Assembly (NCBI GenBank): GCA_037833965.1
Contig: AP031358.1
Span: 11,726,001-11,790,000 of the forward strand
Origin: Marchantia polymorpha subsp. ruderalis
Lineage: Eukaryota; Streptophyta; Marchantiopsida; Marchantiales; Marchantiaceae
DNA: 64,000 bases
Direction of reading: 5' to 3'
The position numbers and the translations under genes were made by a program. Position 1 is the first letter of the stretch; each line of letters starts with the position of its first letter. Below are positions 36,644 through 49,490 of the stretch, piece after piece. The notes beneath the pieces were generated by a model. That model worked only from the letters and a program-made list of their open reading frames with translations, was not told the origin of the DNA and ran no database searches.

Positions 36644-38770
36644 ATTATTAACTCTTCTGATGTCCTCTTCACTGCAAACAGCCGAAGGTAACTGCCTTTG
36701 TCGGTTCCTTCCTGAGAGATCAAGGTGATATCTTCTAAGGCGCCGTTCATCAAGATCTTCACCAATGCAAGATGGGTTCAGGATTAACCAGGTAGGATGA
36801 AGTGTGGAGAATGCTCTCGGCATTATGAAGCGAGAAATAGGTTAGTTTACCTAGTAAGAGTGGCATTGCTATGGAGTGAGATGCCCAGTAGATGTAGGTT
36901 TTATAATGCATGATGCCGAAAACAACCTTTTCATCTAATTTAAACTATTTCAAACCTGCTGGGAGAACCAGAAGAGACTATATGCACTCCAGATCACGTG
37001 CTTGAGCATCCGCTGAAGTGGTTGATGGTGCTGGTCGGTTGCAGAGGGTGGCTATTTGGTTATGCATTGCTGCTACCAACAAACTAGGAGCTTCCAGCTT
37101 TAATCAGGGCTGCACATCCTTAGCATGTTTTTGTGCAGTTAAAGGTGAAAGGGGATTATCTTTCAGCTATGTGGACTCATGGTGCTAACTTCCGATCCAA
37201 TTCTTGCAATGTAACCTGTAAATGGTTCGAGTCTCAGGGGTCAGTGTTTGTCAAATGCATCTAGCTAATGCATCATCATTACATGAAAACAATCTGGTCC
37301 TTATACAGTTGTGGATCATTCCTTCTGTAATTTCTACGCTCCTCCACATTATTCAAGCTACATTTTCAGTCGGGCAGTTTGTGAGTCATGCACCATTATG
37401 TTATTGCTAGAACAATTCAGCGCGAATGTTTTTGCCGTTGGAACCGGGACCGTGAAAGAAACTATATGAACAATGTGGTGAAAGGATATTTGTTTATACC
37501 TGGAAAACATTTATGGGAGTTACTCTTTGTACTAGAGGGAATCGTTTCCCACGTGGTATGTTCTCTGCTCTGTTTCTCCCATATTCGGGAGCTACTTCAC
37601 TACCTTCTTCAAGATGGGGTGAGCTTTTTTGAAGTTCTCAAACGAGTGAGCAATATGTAGGGTTTGTAGGTCTTTCTGGACTTCATTGAAATCCGCCTAT
37701 TCGAAGTGTAGCGAACATTCTGGACCAGCGACTACATCAAGAGGAATTTCGTGGGACAGCTGTCTTAAGAATTGGGAATGAGACTGTAGCACCTTCCAAG
37801 ATACTTCTTAACATGAGATTCTGACTCAAATCTCATTCTCTGCGAAGTCGTGAGCATAGTACAATCCCGTGTGCACGTAAATCCCAGTTTAACTGTTGAC
37901 AGGAGGAAGATTGACCTAGATATGTGGAAATTGTGTCGAGCGTGGGAACGGTAACAACGGCGTCAGACTTTGTTGCGTATCGAAGGAAAGCGCCTACCCA
38001 TCGTGGGGACGGTACATGTGTACGGCGGGTGACGAGGAAATTGTCTTTGCAAGAGGCACACTGGCACACGTTATTAGAACTTCCCAATTGCTACTTATTT
38101 GTCAGTCGTATTTTCGCGGCATCTTATACAAGAAAACATTGCCCTTCCGCGTAGAAGTTCACGTAAGAAGTAAAGAGCTTATAGACCCATTGTAGAACCT
38201 TGCAGCGTTAGGCTACGGATATTGTTACAGCTATGCCATAGGGGCGTCATGGCTATGCTGTGGTATGTCAATCGCAGTAATTTACGTTAAAAGCAGCATT
38301 CACAAGTTTGCTTCCCGTAAAAAAGTGAGGCAATTTTTATAGTGTATTTGTCTTCGTATTTTATCAATGACGATGGGAAGGCCTATAAGTCCAATATATC
38401 AATTGCGCTCCCGCTCGTACCCATTCACAAAATGCCGGAATATACTGTGAGACCAGGCAGTAAAGCAATAAGGATGGGAAGCCCACAACGAGGCTAGGCT
38501 CCAACCACGAGCTTGATTGTAGACATATATGGTCCAAATGTACTATTTTTCCTTGGTACAAGGCAATGTAGCAATAAAGGTGGAATAAGTGACGTTCCAT
38601 GAGGTCAGGTTTCAATTGATACATGTTTCAATTGCAACTAAAATATCTACATATAACACCGTCTACAAGGTGCTGAAAATATGTAAGATCATTATGATTG
38701 TAACAATCTTAATGATATTGCTTCTTTCTGTAGTGAAAAAAATTAGATTTTAAATCATTATTTAGATGAT
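36644..38770. other. 3' flank of DOT2 and intergenic region
   Basis: The first several hundred bases are presumably the 3' untranslated region of the splicing factor. Frames at 37388-37660 and 37924-38154 (plus strand) and 37833-38087 (minus strand) have no recognisable domain. Confidence 0.35.
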
Positions 38771-39400
38771 TCGTGAAAGCTGGAGCAAGAATATATCCGA
38801 TAGGCGCAACAATCTTGCGGGATAAGGTCAAGCAAATTGCTTGTAAAATCAAAATTGAAGGTAGTGGCTTCTCAGCTTCGGAAGGGTGGCCTAGAAATGG
38901 AAGCAACGTAAGAATGTCCACATCATACAAGAATAACAAAGAATCTGAAAATGTTGAACAATAAAACTAATCTTTGAAAACGTTATTGCACGGTTATCTA
39001 GAAAACTATAAATATGTATGAAAGAAGACTCCATTTTCATGCAGTGCCAAATTCTACTTCAAACCGTGTCAAGCATTCGTGAAATGGTGGATAACAAAAA
39101 CCAGATTGGATGAATATTGTTCTGAAGTGTTCTGCATTGGGAGAAAAAATGCTTCCATGGATAATAAATATATCCAAGAACTTACTATCTTTCCGTGTAC
39201 AAGACATGAGCAAATTAAAACTCAAATATACGTCCAGTGCAAAACCTTACATGAAAAGTCCGATCATCAATTAGCACGTGGAGGAGCTTGGTGAATATTT
39301 GAAGGGACTAGGGCAAAAAATTGTACTTTTTCTATATAACGCTCCAGTGCATATTGCTGACGAGTATACCATTTTAATGAAGGTTTGCCTGAGTTGTTTT
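38770..39400 (+). mobile_element. Second pogo/Tigger transposase relic, heavily decayed
   Basis: Plus-strand fragments of the same superfamily as the gene at 440-3461. 38773-38890 encodes GATILRDKVKQIACKIKIEG then FSASEGW, the Tc5/CENP-B helix-turn-helix (compare AKQLAREAGIEDFKASDGWL). About 39270-39385, in another frame, encodes EELGEYLKGLGQKIVLFLYN then APVHIADEY, the second catalytic block of DDE_1 (compare RILILLDNAPSH), with Tyr in place of the catalytic Asp. The part between (39079-39294: ELTIFPCTRHEQIK) resembles the strand region before it. Frameshifts and stops separate these blocks and the third catalytic block was not found. It is clearly dead and older than the first copy. Confidence 0.6.
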
Positions 39401-40600
39401 TCGCCTTTTGCTTTTGACCTCACTTTTCTAGTCTATTGATGTTGGCATCATTTGAAGTCTGGAGGCTCTCGTGCGGTCAATATTGGACAAATCAGAGATT
39501 CATTGCTGCATCTGACCTTATAAAAAAAGCTAACTGTTTAAAATGTAATAAAATTCATTGACAAATCGTGATCAATTATGAAAAGTATAGATAGTCCAAA
39601 AGTGCTTCTCTAACTGAGGCTTTGTTAACAACGAACAAGAGACTCGAGAGATCAGTGAGATTGTTACACAAGAAGAAACGCTGTCAACTTTTGCAGTTAG
39701 AATTAAAATATCACAAACCAAGATGTCATTGAGTAGCAGTTACCAGAGTTTTAGGTTGTTGAGGAACAAAACCTTATTTGTCAATTGGTGGACGCTACAT
39801 GCTTCGCTGCACGATGAACCACGGTTGTGCGAGATGCCATCCTCTACAACCTGAGATCCAGTGCAGTACCATTAGCTACGAGTCCGTACTGCTGCAAAAT
39901 CGTCCTACCACCATCTTATCCACAAAAGCTACCGCCAGTGTCACTGATGGAGTGACTTTTACTATGGATGGGTTGATAGATGGATGGATGACCGGGTCCA
40001 GTTGGAAACAAATTCAGGTATGTCGGACCTATAATCTGGAAATCCACGAGGGGAAGTATGACGGCAAGAAATAAACTGTAGGTTTAGGTGTTCGTACACG
40101 TGCTTACTTTACCCTAGATATAGAAATCATCATATTCTCCACATGATTTTTTTTGAATGTGGGACTCATGGCATTTGACCAAGAGCTTTCATGGAAGTGC
40201 CTCTCGACATTTGTCTGATGCTTTTGTACCCAGCCTTTTGTAGGTACGAGCTGTAGACTGATATTTTATTTTCAAGCGAATCTTGGGGCAGTTTTGCCTG
40301 GAGAGGGTTTGACAACTAAAAACTAACAAGTGCTCGGATAGAAAGTGATTATAGTATTCTTCGATCTGAAGCTTTGGCGGCCACATTATGTGACGTCAGA
40401 AATGGTGTGATATCAAATCTTGCCACTAAAATATTCATGATTTTACGGCATAGCTATGTATGATCTTAAAAATTAAAAACATTCTGTAAAAAGTTATATC
40501 TTTTAACCCAAATAAAATTCCGGGTTAGGCCGGAAGGATGGTCTCTGGTTGCCAGTTTTTGGTTAACGGTTTCGTGTCGGGTAGCTTTATTTGACCATAT
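39401..40600. other. Intergenic region; nothing recognised
   Basis: AT-rich spacer with one plus-strand frame (39778-40074) lacking any domain. It may include remaining sequence of the pogo relic. Confidence 0.35.
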
Positions 40601-40609
40601 CGCCTGTAC

Positions 40610-41870
40610 GGAATGGCTGGGGAGTGGCCTCCACTCCCCGGCCCCCTCCCGCCCCCACTCGTCACTAAGGGCTCCCCACTTTCGGGGGAACGCGAGGTCT
40701 GCCGGGAGGACTTTCTGCCCGCCCGGGCCCGCAGCCCGACCTCCCGGGGAGGGCCCGAAAGCCCGACCTCCCGCTTCGACCAGGGAGGGAGGGCCTCCCG
40801 CTTTAGCTTGCCCCGCTCTCGCTCGCTCGCTAAGGGCTCTCCCTCGCGGCCTCCCTTCCCGCAGGGAACTTAAACTATGTTTTTTTTTTCACCTCCCCTT
40901 TGTGAGGGGAGGAGGCATAAAGGAGCATGTTTGGGGCTTTCACCAAGATAAAACAATTATCATGAATAAAAATCTGATCCTAGTTTAAGGTAATGATAAT
41001 TTATCATTAAACTCAAAATATGGTTTTTTCGCAAGATTGCTACTCATAACCTCATACGTCTCTCGTCTCGAAAATGCCATGTACTATACACGGAGCATAC
41101 ATCATCCAAGTACCAGGGTTCTCACGGGAGGGGATATGAGTTTCACGTTGATGAATCACTAAACCCTGCACTACTCGGTCCAACAATGCCATGCCAACAA
41201 CGCTTTTCGTTGTTTGCTAGATTCATCGATTTTCCGATACATAATAATGATATGAAAAGTGAAATGTGGTATCCACTTAGACGAATATGATTATGCAGGC
41301 CTACTATGTGACTAAACACGATCACTACAATTGAGTGCCATAATATAGAACTTTCTTCACTTCTTTCCCTTGATCTTCAGGATTGAAAAATGAATGAGAA
41401 TTGTACCGAACGTGCCGATCCTTACATCCTCATTGCGAAGCCCTCTCATATTCCTGAAGCAAAAAAAAAACCAAGTCCTTTTTTTTCCAAAGCCCTCTAA
41501 TGAAGGATTACACAAAAGGGGGGATGGAGTAGTGTTGTGAGGAGAGTCAAAAATGGTTTTGGTTAGCAACTTGATACTCATGATCTATTCTACACCAATG
41601 TTGTGAGGAGAGTCAAAAATGGCTTTGGTTAGCAATTTGACACTCACTAATTCAATCTTCACAAGTGTAATGTGGTTAATAAGTATCGTAAACAGGTTAA
41701 TATATGGTGGAGGTAGACCCTCGCCATTAAGGGCTCCCCTAAACCCGGGAGGTCGGCTGCTAGCCAGGGGTCGGGCTTGTGGGCCCTCCCCGGGCTGCGG
41801 GCAAAAAGCCCTCATGGGAAAACATCGCGTTCCCCCGAAAGTGGGGAGCCCTTAGTGACGAGGCCCGCCC
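40610..41870. mobile_element. GC-rich inverted-repeat element (MITE or foldback type)
   Basis: Two GC-rich arms face each other. A 38-base block at 40658-40695 is exactly the reverse complement of 41825-41862 (core CTCGTCACTAAGGGCTCCCC). Looser complementarity continues inward, with CCCGCAGCCCG and GGGGAGGGCCC blocks at 40725-40760 against 41745-41815. The roughly 0.85 kb between the arms is AT-rich and has no transposase. A small hairpin (GGGGAGTGG then TCCACTCCCC) lies at 40619-40640. No target-site duplication was established, so the exact ends are uncertain. Confidence 0.65.
41534..41646. repeat. Tandem repeat, 66-bp period, two copies
   Basis: GTTGTGAGGAGAGTCAAAAA begins at 41534 and again at 41600, followed both times by TGGYTTTGGTTAGCAAYTTG. 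It lies inside the GC-rich inverted-repeat element, next to its right arm. Confidence 0.8.
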
Positions 41871-41872
41871 CC

Positions 41873-41985
41873 CATATTTTCACTCCGGCTTGTGGTCTTC
41901 ACTCCCCGCCTCCATATTTTCACTCCGACCTGTGGCCTTCACTCCCCGCCCCCATGTTTATACTCCGACCTGTGGCATGGCCTAT
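41873..41985. repeat. Tandem repeat, about 39-bp period, three copies
   Basis: CATATTTTCACTCCGGCTTG, CATATTTTCACTCCGACCTG and CATGTTTATACTCCGACCTG follow each other, each preceded by CTTCACTCCCCGCC-type sequence. The array abuts the outer edge of the right arm of the GC-rich element. Confidence 0.75.
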
Positions 41986-42090
41986 TTTGATCATTTGAGA
42001 TCATGACTGCTAGGCTTGGCCAAGGTCAGGTTAAGAATGAACCGGTCAAAAAAGAGAAAGTGTACTGGTTAACAGTTCAGTTGGTACAGC

Positions 42091-42206
42091 CTTGGTTAAC
42101 CTATACTTTAACTTGTCCAGGTTTGTTAGCGTTCAGATCATGGTTAACCTTGGTTAACTTATATTTTAACTGGTCCAAGTTTGTCCATGGTCTCGGTTAA
42201 CGCGGT
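42091..42206. repeat. Tandem repeat, 58-bp period, two copies
   Basis: CTTGGTTAACCTATACTTTA and CTTGGTTAACTTATATTTTA begin 58 bp apart, both followed by ACTKGTCCARGTTTGT. The GGTTAAC motif also occurs in the flanks. Confidence 0.7.
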
Positions 42207-42296
42207 CAAAAAAAAGCTCAATTTTTTGGGATATACAATCAATAATGATATCCAAATATTATTAATTTTGAATGGTATACTCTTGAATAAAAGGTT

Positions 42297-44300
42297 CTAG
42301 TTTTTCAATTTCATCATCATATCAATGTTTTCATCTGGTAATTTAGATAAATCTAGACGAAAAAATCCACCACTCTCCAAAAACGCTGATTCAGATGCCA
42401 CAAAAGAACTTTGAATCATCAACCTGTCCCTGGCCATCATGGATAAGGTCGGAAAACAGTTGTTGTGTTGTTTTCACCATAGCATTACGTTGAACACGCG
42501 ACGATGTGCTTTTGCCGTGAGGATGAAGAAGTCGTCGACCTCATCATCGTGTGCAACGTTTCAATGACATTGTCTTCCTCTCCAGCAAATAGATTAAATA
42601 CACAAGAGGTTGAAAATGGCTTCTCCTCTGAACACAAGCCGTAATTCACCGTCAAAATGAATCAAATCTGATCTTTGAGTTCCATTGTTTCAGAGTACGC
42701 ATTACTGGAGCTAGGATCAAGAAGCAAAGCAATTTTGAAGTCTTGACAATTCAGATTGACACTTTATTTAAGCAAATTGAGCTTCATGGAAGAAGCAGCT
42801 TGTTTGATTATTGGAGTGGTAAATTTAGTGTCTAATTGTTCAGAATGGATTTTTCACACAAGGTAAGGAGATGCTTGTAGATCAGAGGTTGAAGAAAAAA
42901 TGAAACGTAGCCACGTTCATTAGGGGCGACAGTGCAATAATATACAGATTGCAAAAAGTCTTTGCATGATTTGAGAATACGCCAATCCATCGCGAACAAA
43001 GTCATATTGGCCAATCGATCATTGAATTCTTTGGAGTTACAGAGCGTTGAAAAATACATCATGATATTGAAACGACTCCTCAATCATGGTGGATATGAAA
43101 TCCAACGCATTTTCATATCTAGACTTGGAACTTCAGCACAATCCTTGAAAATGCCTAGCACAACAGTAATTTTTGAGAACTTGACGCGGATAGCAACGGA
43201 TCCACGAAAAGATTTGAGTAATTAACGAAGCATTTGCACTTCTTTTTGGATGAAATGTGTAGCATCACATACAACACGATTGATGACGTGACAAATGCAT
43301 CAGATATGAAAATCATACTCCAACCAAAGAGAGTATTGATCATTCAGATTCCGTCTCACAATAGTCATGGCCAATGACATCTCTCGGATGTAACAGCCTT
43401 GATCTTGGATCACTATTGAATCCTTTCATCACTGAAAAAATCAAGTCCGACGTAGTGTGTTGATTGTATGAAGGTAAAAAATAGCAAAATTCCAGCACAA
43501 CAGACTAAAGTTTTTACTCTTTATCAATTCAATGAACTGTAATCATCAAATCGTCACGCATTGCGCGAGTTGATCAACAATCGAGAGTGAGAGCAATTGC
43601 TCCCCTTGTAGAATCTATAATTGAACAAAACTGCAAAAGTGCTCGTTCAAAATGATCAGATAATGAACATGTTAGAGTTTACCACGATGGTAGTGAGTAA
43701 TGGTAATTAAAACGTCGGGAGATTGATCAAAACGTATCGTTCTTGATCAGGTTGAACGCTTGCTGATGATCTATCACAAATGCAACCAAAGCACTTAAAT
43801 TAACTTCTTTGGACTTGTTATTCAACTCATACGGATCTTACAGTTCACCATTTACACTAAAAGAAAGTTTGCAGAGGATCGCCTAATTTTGAGCTTTTGA
43901 CATATTGTGTTTTACGAGGAGATGACAAGATAATGTTCTAGTTTTGGTCAAAAATTATGTAATGCATTTACTACTCTGAGATCCTATGGGCTCGATGCAG
44001 ATGATATGAGATTTATTAGATTCTTTCACCAATTTGAAATGATTCTAAACCCAACTTGCAAAGAATTTGGCTTTTTGTTTGCTATCAGTGGATGTTGTTG
44101 TTGTTCGGCTAGAGAGAGCGATAAACTCTTCATGTGTACTTGGGGACGAGTATGATTTTGAATCCGCAACAAGAGTAAGTTTGACCATGCTACTCCTCAA
44201 CATTAAAGTATCTACATCGTTAGAAGAAGAATAAACAAATCCTACCTGACAAGTTAAAGCATATTTAACATTCAAAAAATAAGCAAAATACAATTATATG
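42297..44300 (-). mobile_element. hAT-superfamily DNA transposon relic
   Basis: Minus-strand blocks follow hAT order. A BED-zinc-finger-like start (SWV, NHFKLVKES, then TRTLSCHLLVKHNMS; about 44060-43900) comes first. Next is CICHVINRVVCDATHFIQKE (about 43300), equivalent to the family's H-x-x-H-x-x-N-L block, then DCAEVPSLDMKMRWIS (about 43120) and DWRILKSCKDFLQ (about 42970). FKIALLLDPSSSNAYSE follows (about 42700). The C-terminal dimerisation domain is MARDRLMIQSSFVASESAFL then ESGGFFRLDLSKLPDENIDM, with a stop at 42297-42299. At least five in-frame stops and some frame changes interrupt it, for example after SWV, after MLR and after ISYPP. Terminal inverted repeats and an 8-bp target duplication were not identified. 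It is dead and of intermediate age. Confidence 0.75.
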
Positions 44301-45450
44301 TCACAAGCACTGACTTGATTAAGTTTTGTGAAAACACATAATATATGACAAAATGTGGAGTTCTACTACATTGCAAATAACAACAAATGCGTGTTTGGTG
44401 TACTTTCTTGTCTTTGTGTTCATTCATATCGAACGTCAGGCTATTTCATCTAACCTGAAAGATCAATTTTATGATAACATATAACCAGAAGAGAAAAAAA
44501 ATTACAAGTGAGTCTGAATTATTTTTCAATTGTTGCAATCTACGAGCATTAGTAATATGTGTGAATGATTCACGATGAATACGAATAAATAATCTGAAAA
44601 GTCTACGAGCATTAGTAACATGCATAAATGATTCCCGATGAATTCGAAAAAATAATCTGAAATAGTAGTACAACATACTCTTGAGACAGTATGTTTTCCA
44701 CAAAAAATTAGTTACATGCTTAAGCAATAGCATCAAAAGAGAAAAAGCAAGTTAGAACAGACTCAACATTCGAATCAAACAAGCAAAATCCAATTACAGG
44801 TAACAAATAGTGACTTGATCTAGTTTTTTGAAAACACATAAAATTTTTCCCACGAGAAATTAGTTACGTTCTTACACAATAGCATTAAACAAAAAAAGAT
44901 ATGACCATCTCTCAAGTCAACACGTACAAAAATTCATTCCTCTCGGTACCTACAAAAGGTGAAGTCATGAACAATTAACAACACAAATCTTTGTCTTTAA
45001 GCTCGACACAAATGATTCAATCTTGAACTCCCTTCCGGTGAACATGCTCATCTTTTGAAGCATTACAATCGAGCCGGTGCTGTAATTTATTTGATGATAA
45101 ACACTGTGATGAAACACTTTTCTTCACTATGAACTCAACATCACTGTCAATTGCTAGTATTTGCTGATGAACCGTGCATGTTTGTGTACTCAAGATTTCT
45201 ACGTGATATGCAAGTACAACATCTTTAACCCGCTATGGCTGGAATCCAATCTTTGACAACATGACTTGATGCGTACTTAACTACTGCAGATAATCAAAAA
45301 ATTTACATTATTGTCAATTGCTAGTATTTGCAATTGAACAATGCATGTTTGGGTAAGCAAGATTTATATGTGCATATGCAAGTGTAGTATATTTAACCCC
45401 ATGGTAAGTTTAAATCATTAAAGCATTAAAGTAACAAAATGGATGGGACT
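44301..45450. repeat. Cluster of diverged short duplications
   Basis: Three duplications lie here. TCTACGAGCATTAGTAA begins at 44539 and 44602 (63-bp period, two copies). AAGCAAAATMCAATTA...GACTTGATYWAGTTTT...GAAAACACATAA occurs near 44280 and 44785. TGTCAATTGCTAGTATTTGC begins at 45145 and 45312 (167-bp period, about 95 bp conserved, including GCATGTTTG and ATATGCAAG). No protein is recognised, although the first duplication gives a repeated peptide in a minus-strand frame (RIHRESF...TNARRL). Confidence 0.6.
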
Positions 45451-48400
45451 ACCCCATGGAATTGGTGATCATAGTGAGGATTAATACTAGGACCGCAGCT
45501 AGCATATATGGGAGTGTGAGACACATCTCGACTCAAACCATTGTAACATCCGTCAGTGAAAGACTAATTCTTTTCGTGGAAGTACCCCAAAAATGACAAA
45601 TCATTTATTTCCATGTCGTTGGATTTCTTGCTTGTGGATTTATATAACCTCTCACAACACCAATTTGTACAAGACCTAACCAAATTTTATAAAACTTGAA
45701 TAGCAAAAGATGATTCAATTGTAGATGTTACTAGATTTATACAATAGTTTTTGATCTATATGAAACATTTGCATAAAATTATGAATAAAAAAATGAAAAA
45801 CAACAATTTATTCAAAAAATATTGAGACTCACAGAAAAAAATTGTATAGTTAGTGGTATAAAAATCACATATTTAGAATCAGCTGGAAATTGATGTGAAT
45901 CAGTTAGTGTATCAAAAATTCTGCCAATAATTTTTTTTCAAATCAAATATAACAATGTAAAGCTAAAACAATTCATCCAAATTTTGAAGTTGATAAGATT
46001 TATTTTTATGAACCCTATAAATGCTTGGATGATCAATGTGACTACATGAATGCAATCTTAGATTCTGAAATTTGAAAGTTTAGATACAAGAAATATTTCA
46101 AGAGTTGAAAGTGGTAGTGGATATTTGAGCTCGTTATCACAAGTCTACGATGGCAAGAAACTGAGCAATCTGTTTGTTTATTAGCATAGTTGAATAGATT
46201 GTATAAATATGAATAATAATTTATAAATTTTTTAGGATTGCAAATCTTCAAAATAAACAAATTGGATCTTCAAGGTATACAAGTTACAACAAGCTTGAAA
46301 TAAGGTATAGCCACAATTTTTTTCAATTTATGGAATTAGCGAAAAAGCTATACATGAATTGTGCAAAAGTTACTCATCAAAATAATTTTGAAAAGATAAT
46401 CAACTATTTTTTTACTTGTTGAATCGATTATCATTTAATTTATCAAATTTTTGGAAATTTGATGTTGTAGTATATTCATATTGCAATATTAGTAGAATGT
46501 AAACGAACAAATATCTCACTTCTTGGTATCATGAACTTCCATAGTCAATATAGAAACGTAAGTGACTTGGATTTACCAGAAATCATATGAATTTGGTCCA
46601 AAAAGAAGGGAGAATTTTTTTTTCACTTTGTCCTCATTCACGTGAGCACATGGAATCTAGTATATCTTGACAACAGAATCAACCTTGTCAGGTCCGAAGG
46701 TCAAGTCCTCGTTAGATTTATACGTTGACCTTTCAGTTGGTTTATGCAGCATGGATCTATCGAAGATCCATAACCAACATGAAATTGTGGAAGCATTTGT
46801 TCAGCCTTGTCAAATATACATCAACCCAATGTTCATTGTAGAGAATATTTAGTCCATGAGGGATTAACATTTTTAAACCAATATACTCTAGTGACTTGAA
46901 TATCTGGTTAACTTTCTGCGGTTTTGGGTCGACAGTCAAATGTATTGATCATAAGATTGATTACGAAAATGACAGAACTGCGCAACTCCCGTGTTCCTGA
47001 CTCCTGACAAGACATGCGCTTAGATGAAGCAATTCACAGGCGGAAGGCGTTAGATGAAGAACAAACATCTCCAATGAATTCTCATGTAGAAATCTCATTC
47101 TCATGTAGTTCTAGCCAATGGACATGGAACCGAAACTGTACAGCTGAAACGTGCAGTTTTCGGTTTATTAATCGACGTACGTACTGTGCATAGCACACGG
47201 GCATCTTCAACAGCTGCCGATCTGATGTTCATGAGGCTCTCCTCAACCTGAGATGCTAAATGAACCACTGCTCCAAATTCCTTGACATTGACCGAGTGAT
47301 ATGTTAAGGAATGCACGAACCACTCCAGTGAGAAGTAGAGCACTGGGATTTTGGAGCAGAGCCCGTGAGGCTCAAATCCGCAGGATTCAATTCATCAGGG
47401 GTTTCAATTCGAACCTGTACCCTGAGATGATGACGATGTTGAGGAGCTCTGTGTTTCACAGTGAGACCAAATTTCAAGATCAAGAGAGGAGAAGATTAAA
47501 CAGAAGGTATTTCCTCAAACATAGAATGTAAAATGATTAGAATTTTTATGGGGTTCTTAGGATAGGAAATAGACTGTCAGTGGAAACTCTTCTCAAATTC
47601 AAATTCACTCAAATGGAGGAGTCGAAACTGTGAGAAATCCGTACGTGGAAAGGTATCAGCAGAGAGTATGTCTTGAGAGTGACACTGAAGAAAATGAGCT
47701 GCTTTGATGAGAATTGTTGATAGAAACAGTCAATTCTTCCAATTTCCTTCCGCGTGATGCAGAGTGTAGGTAAAGACTGAAGCGTGGTTCACTTCTTCTC
47801 CATGCCTTTGATCGTCAATGGTCTTTATCAATTCCTGTGCGCGTGAGGACGACCCGTAGGCAGAGCGCTTGGTGCTTTGACGGCTGATGTTCATCATAAT
47901 TCTGAACTCAAGGTCTCATATCTGATTCGGTCCGCTGTACAAAGACTGGAACGTGTAACCGAAGAGTCCACGTTCTGACATTAGACATGATAGAACTTCC
48001 TGGTGAGTCTTTCATAAGAGGAAGATGTCTTGGTCTTGTCTTTTGGCTCTGTACTGATTGACCGAGCCTGAGGCGAAGGCCTTGTACGATTCCCATGGAT
48101 GATCTATAACATTTAGAGGTAAATTGGGGCTCTCAGACCAATTATTATGTTTTAAAGTTTCTATATCCGCCGTTCTCCGATTGAGATGGTTAAACTTACA
48201 TTACAAGTATGGAGATTTCAGATGTCGTTTGCTTTCAGTCACATCAACTGATAATATTGTCCACAGTTTTCGATCTCTTTTATATCTCTTATTGAAGTTG
48301 CAGATTACTTAATATTATATTATTTAATACTACCGTCTTCCATTTTCCCACTTCTCGTTCATATCAGCTTCCTATGGTGGATGGATTCTCCAGAACACTG

Positions 48401-49490
48401 TGTTTGCTATAGGACGCACAGAGCACCGTCCCCAGAGCGAGACAGTCTACAGCCTTTTTCTTTGAATCTCCTACAGTCCTGTGTCAAGACCGACGCGGAC
48501 TAGAAATGCAGCTACCCTCACTGAATTCATGAGAGACAATTCATGTCAGAATACTTCGGTAACAATATACCGCCAAAAGGTTGATGCGACATTGCCTTCA
48601 TGCTACGAAACAACATCTCACACATTGCTGAAAGTCAAACGAGTAAGATCAATTGGAGGGTTCACAATGTCTAGATCTGTAGGTTTTGATCATGAGCTGA
48701 GCACAAATTTGTGTTTTTCCAGGTTTATCGATTTATAGAAAGCAACGGCTTAGTGGGCCGGTTTCTGGGCCCAAAAGCAGGTACAGAAAGAGATCGAAGC
48801 TTTTGAAACGCTGAGTCCCCAACAGCCTTCATGCAGTTCCAGAATGTCAAAAAGTCATGACTTCATGGTGTCAGCAACAGGCGTTATATCCTTTCCAGTG
48901 TACAGAAAAGTACTGCAAAAGCGTGCCGCCCACCTTCTGACGCCAAGCTCTAAATTTACATCAATTAATATTTTTTCGATGAATGGTTGTGTGGTCTCCA
49001 AGCGTGAGAAATTTGGAGTTTCTGACAGTAAGACTGAATTCTGATATTCGTTCTGCGAGAATTTCAGATGTTCTTTCTGCTTCTACACATTGACTCTGTA
49101 CTATGACTCCCTATGGTAATGGTTGATCTTCGAACGGTGAGCTTCATACAGCGACCTGAGTTCCTACTGCTTAGATCTGAACAATTCCACCGCCCGAATC
49201 ACATCTATTCTTCAGTCAAGGCGGGCGGCGCCTGTTCCTGCACGTTTCTCTCTCGACAATCTTGGTTGTATACGGCGCCGAAATCAGAACAGTGGAGCAC
49301 GTTATATACTACGCTGGCCATTTACACACCGCGAAGTCCGTATCAAGCTGGTGGAGTGACGAGCACAACTTGAGCAGTTGGGTGTCTTTCGTGTGCATGA
49401 CTTTGCCACTTATACACTACTGTCGGCCTTTAATCATGCCAATTTCAGAGGGATTTTGATCTTCATGAGGATTGCATAAGTATAATCTGG
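45451..49490. other. Intergenic region; nothing recognised
   Basis: 45.5-46.6 kb is very AT-rich. 46.6-49.5 kb has more balanced composition with many short frames on both strands (none over about 90 codons), none with a recognisable domain. I could not identify exons, RNA genes or elements. Confidence 0.35.

Noticed and set aside
47395-47420. TTCGAA-containing segment resembling a tRNA T-arm
   Set aside because: No matching acceptor stem, D-arm or anticodon arm could be placed around it on either strand.
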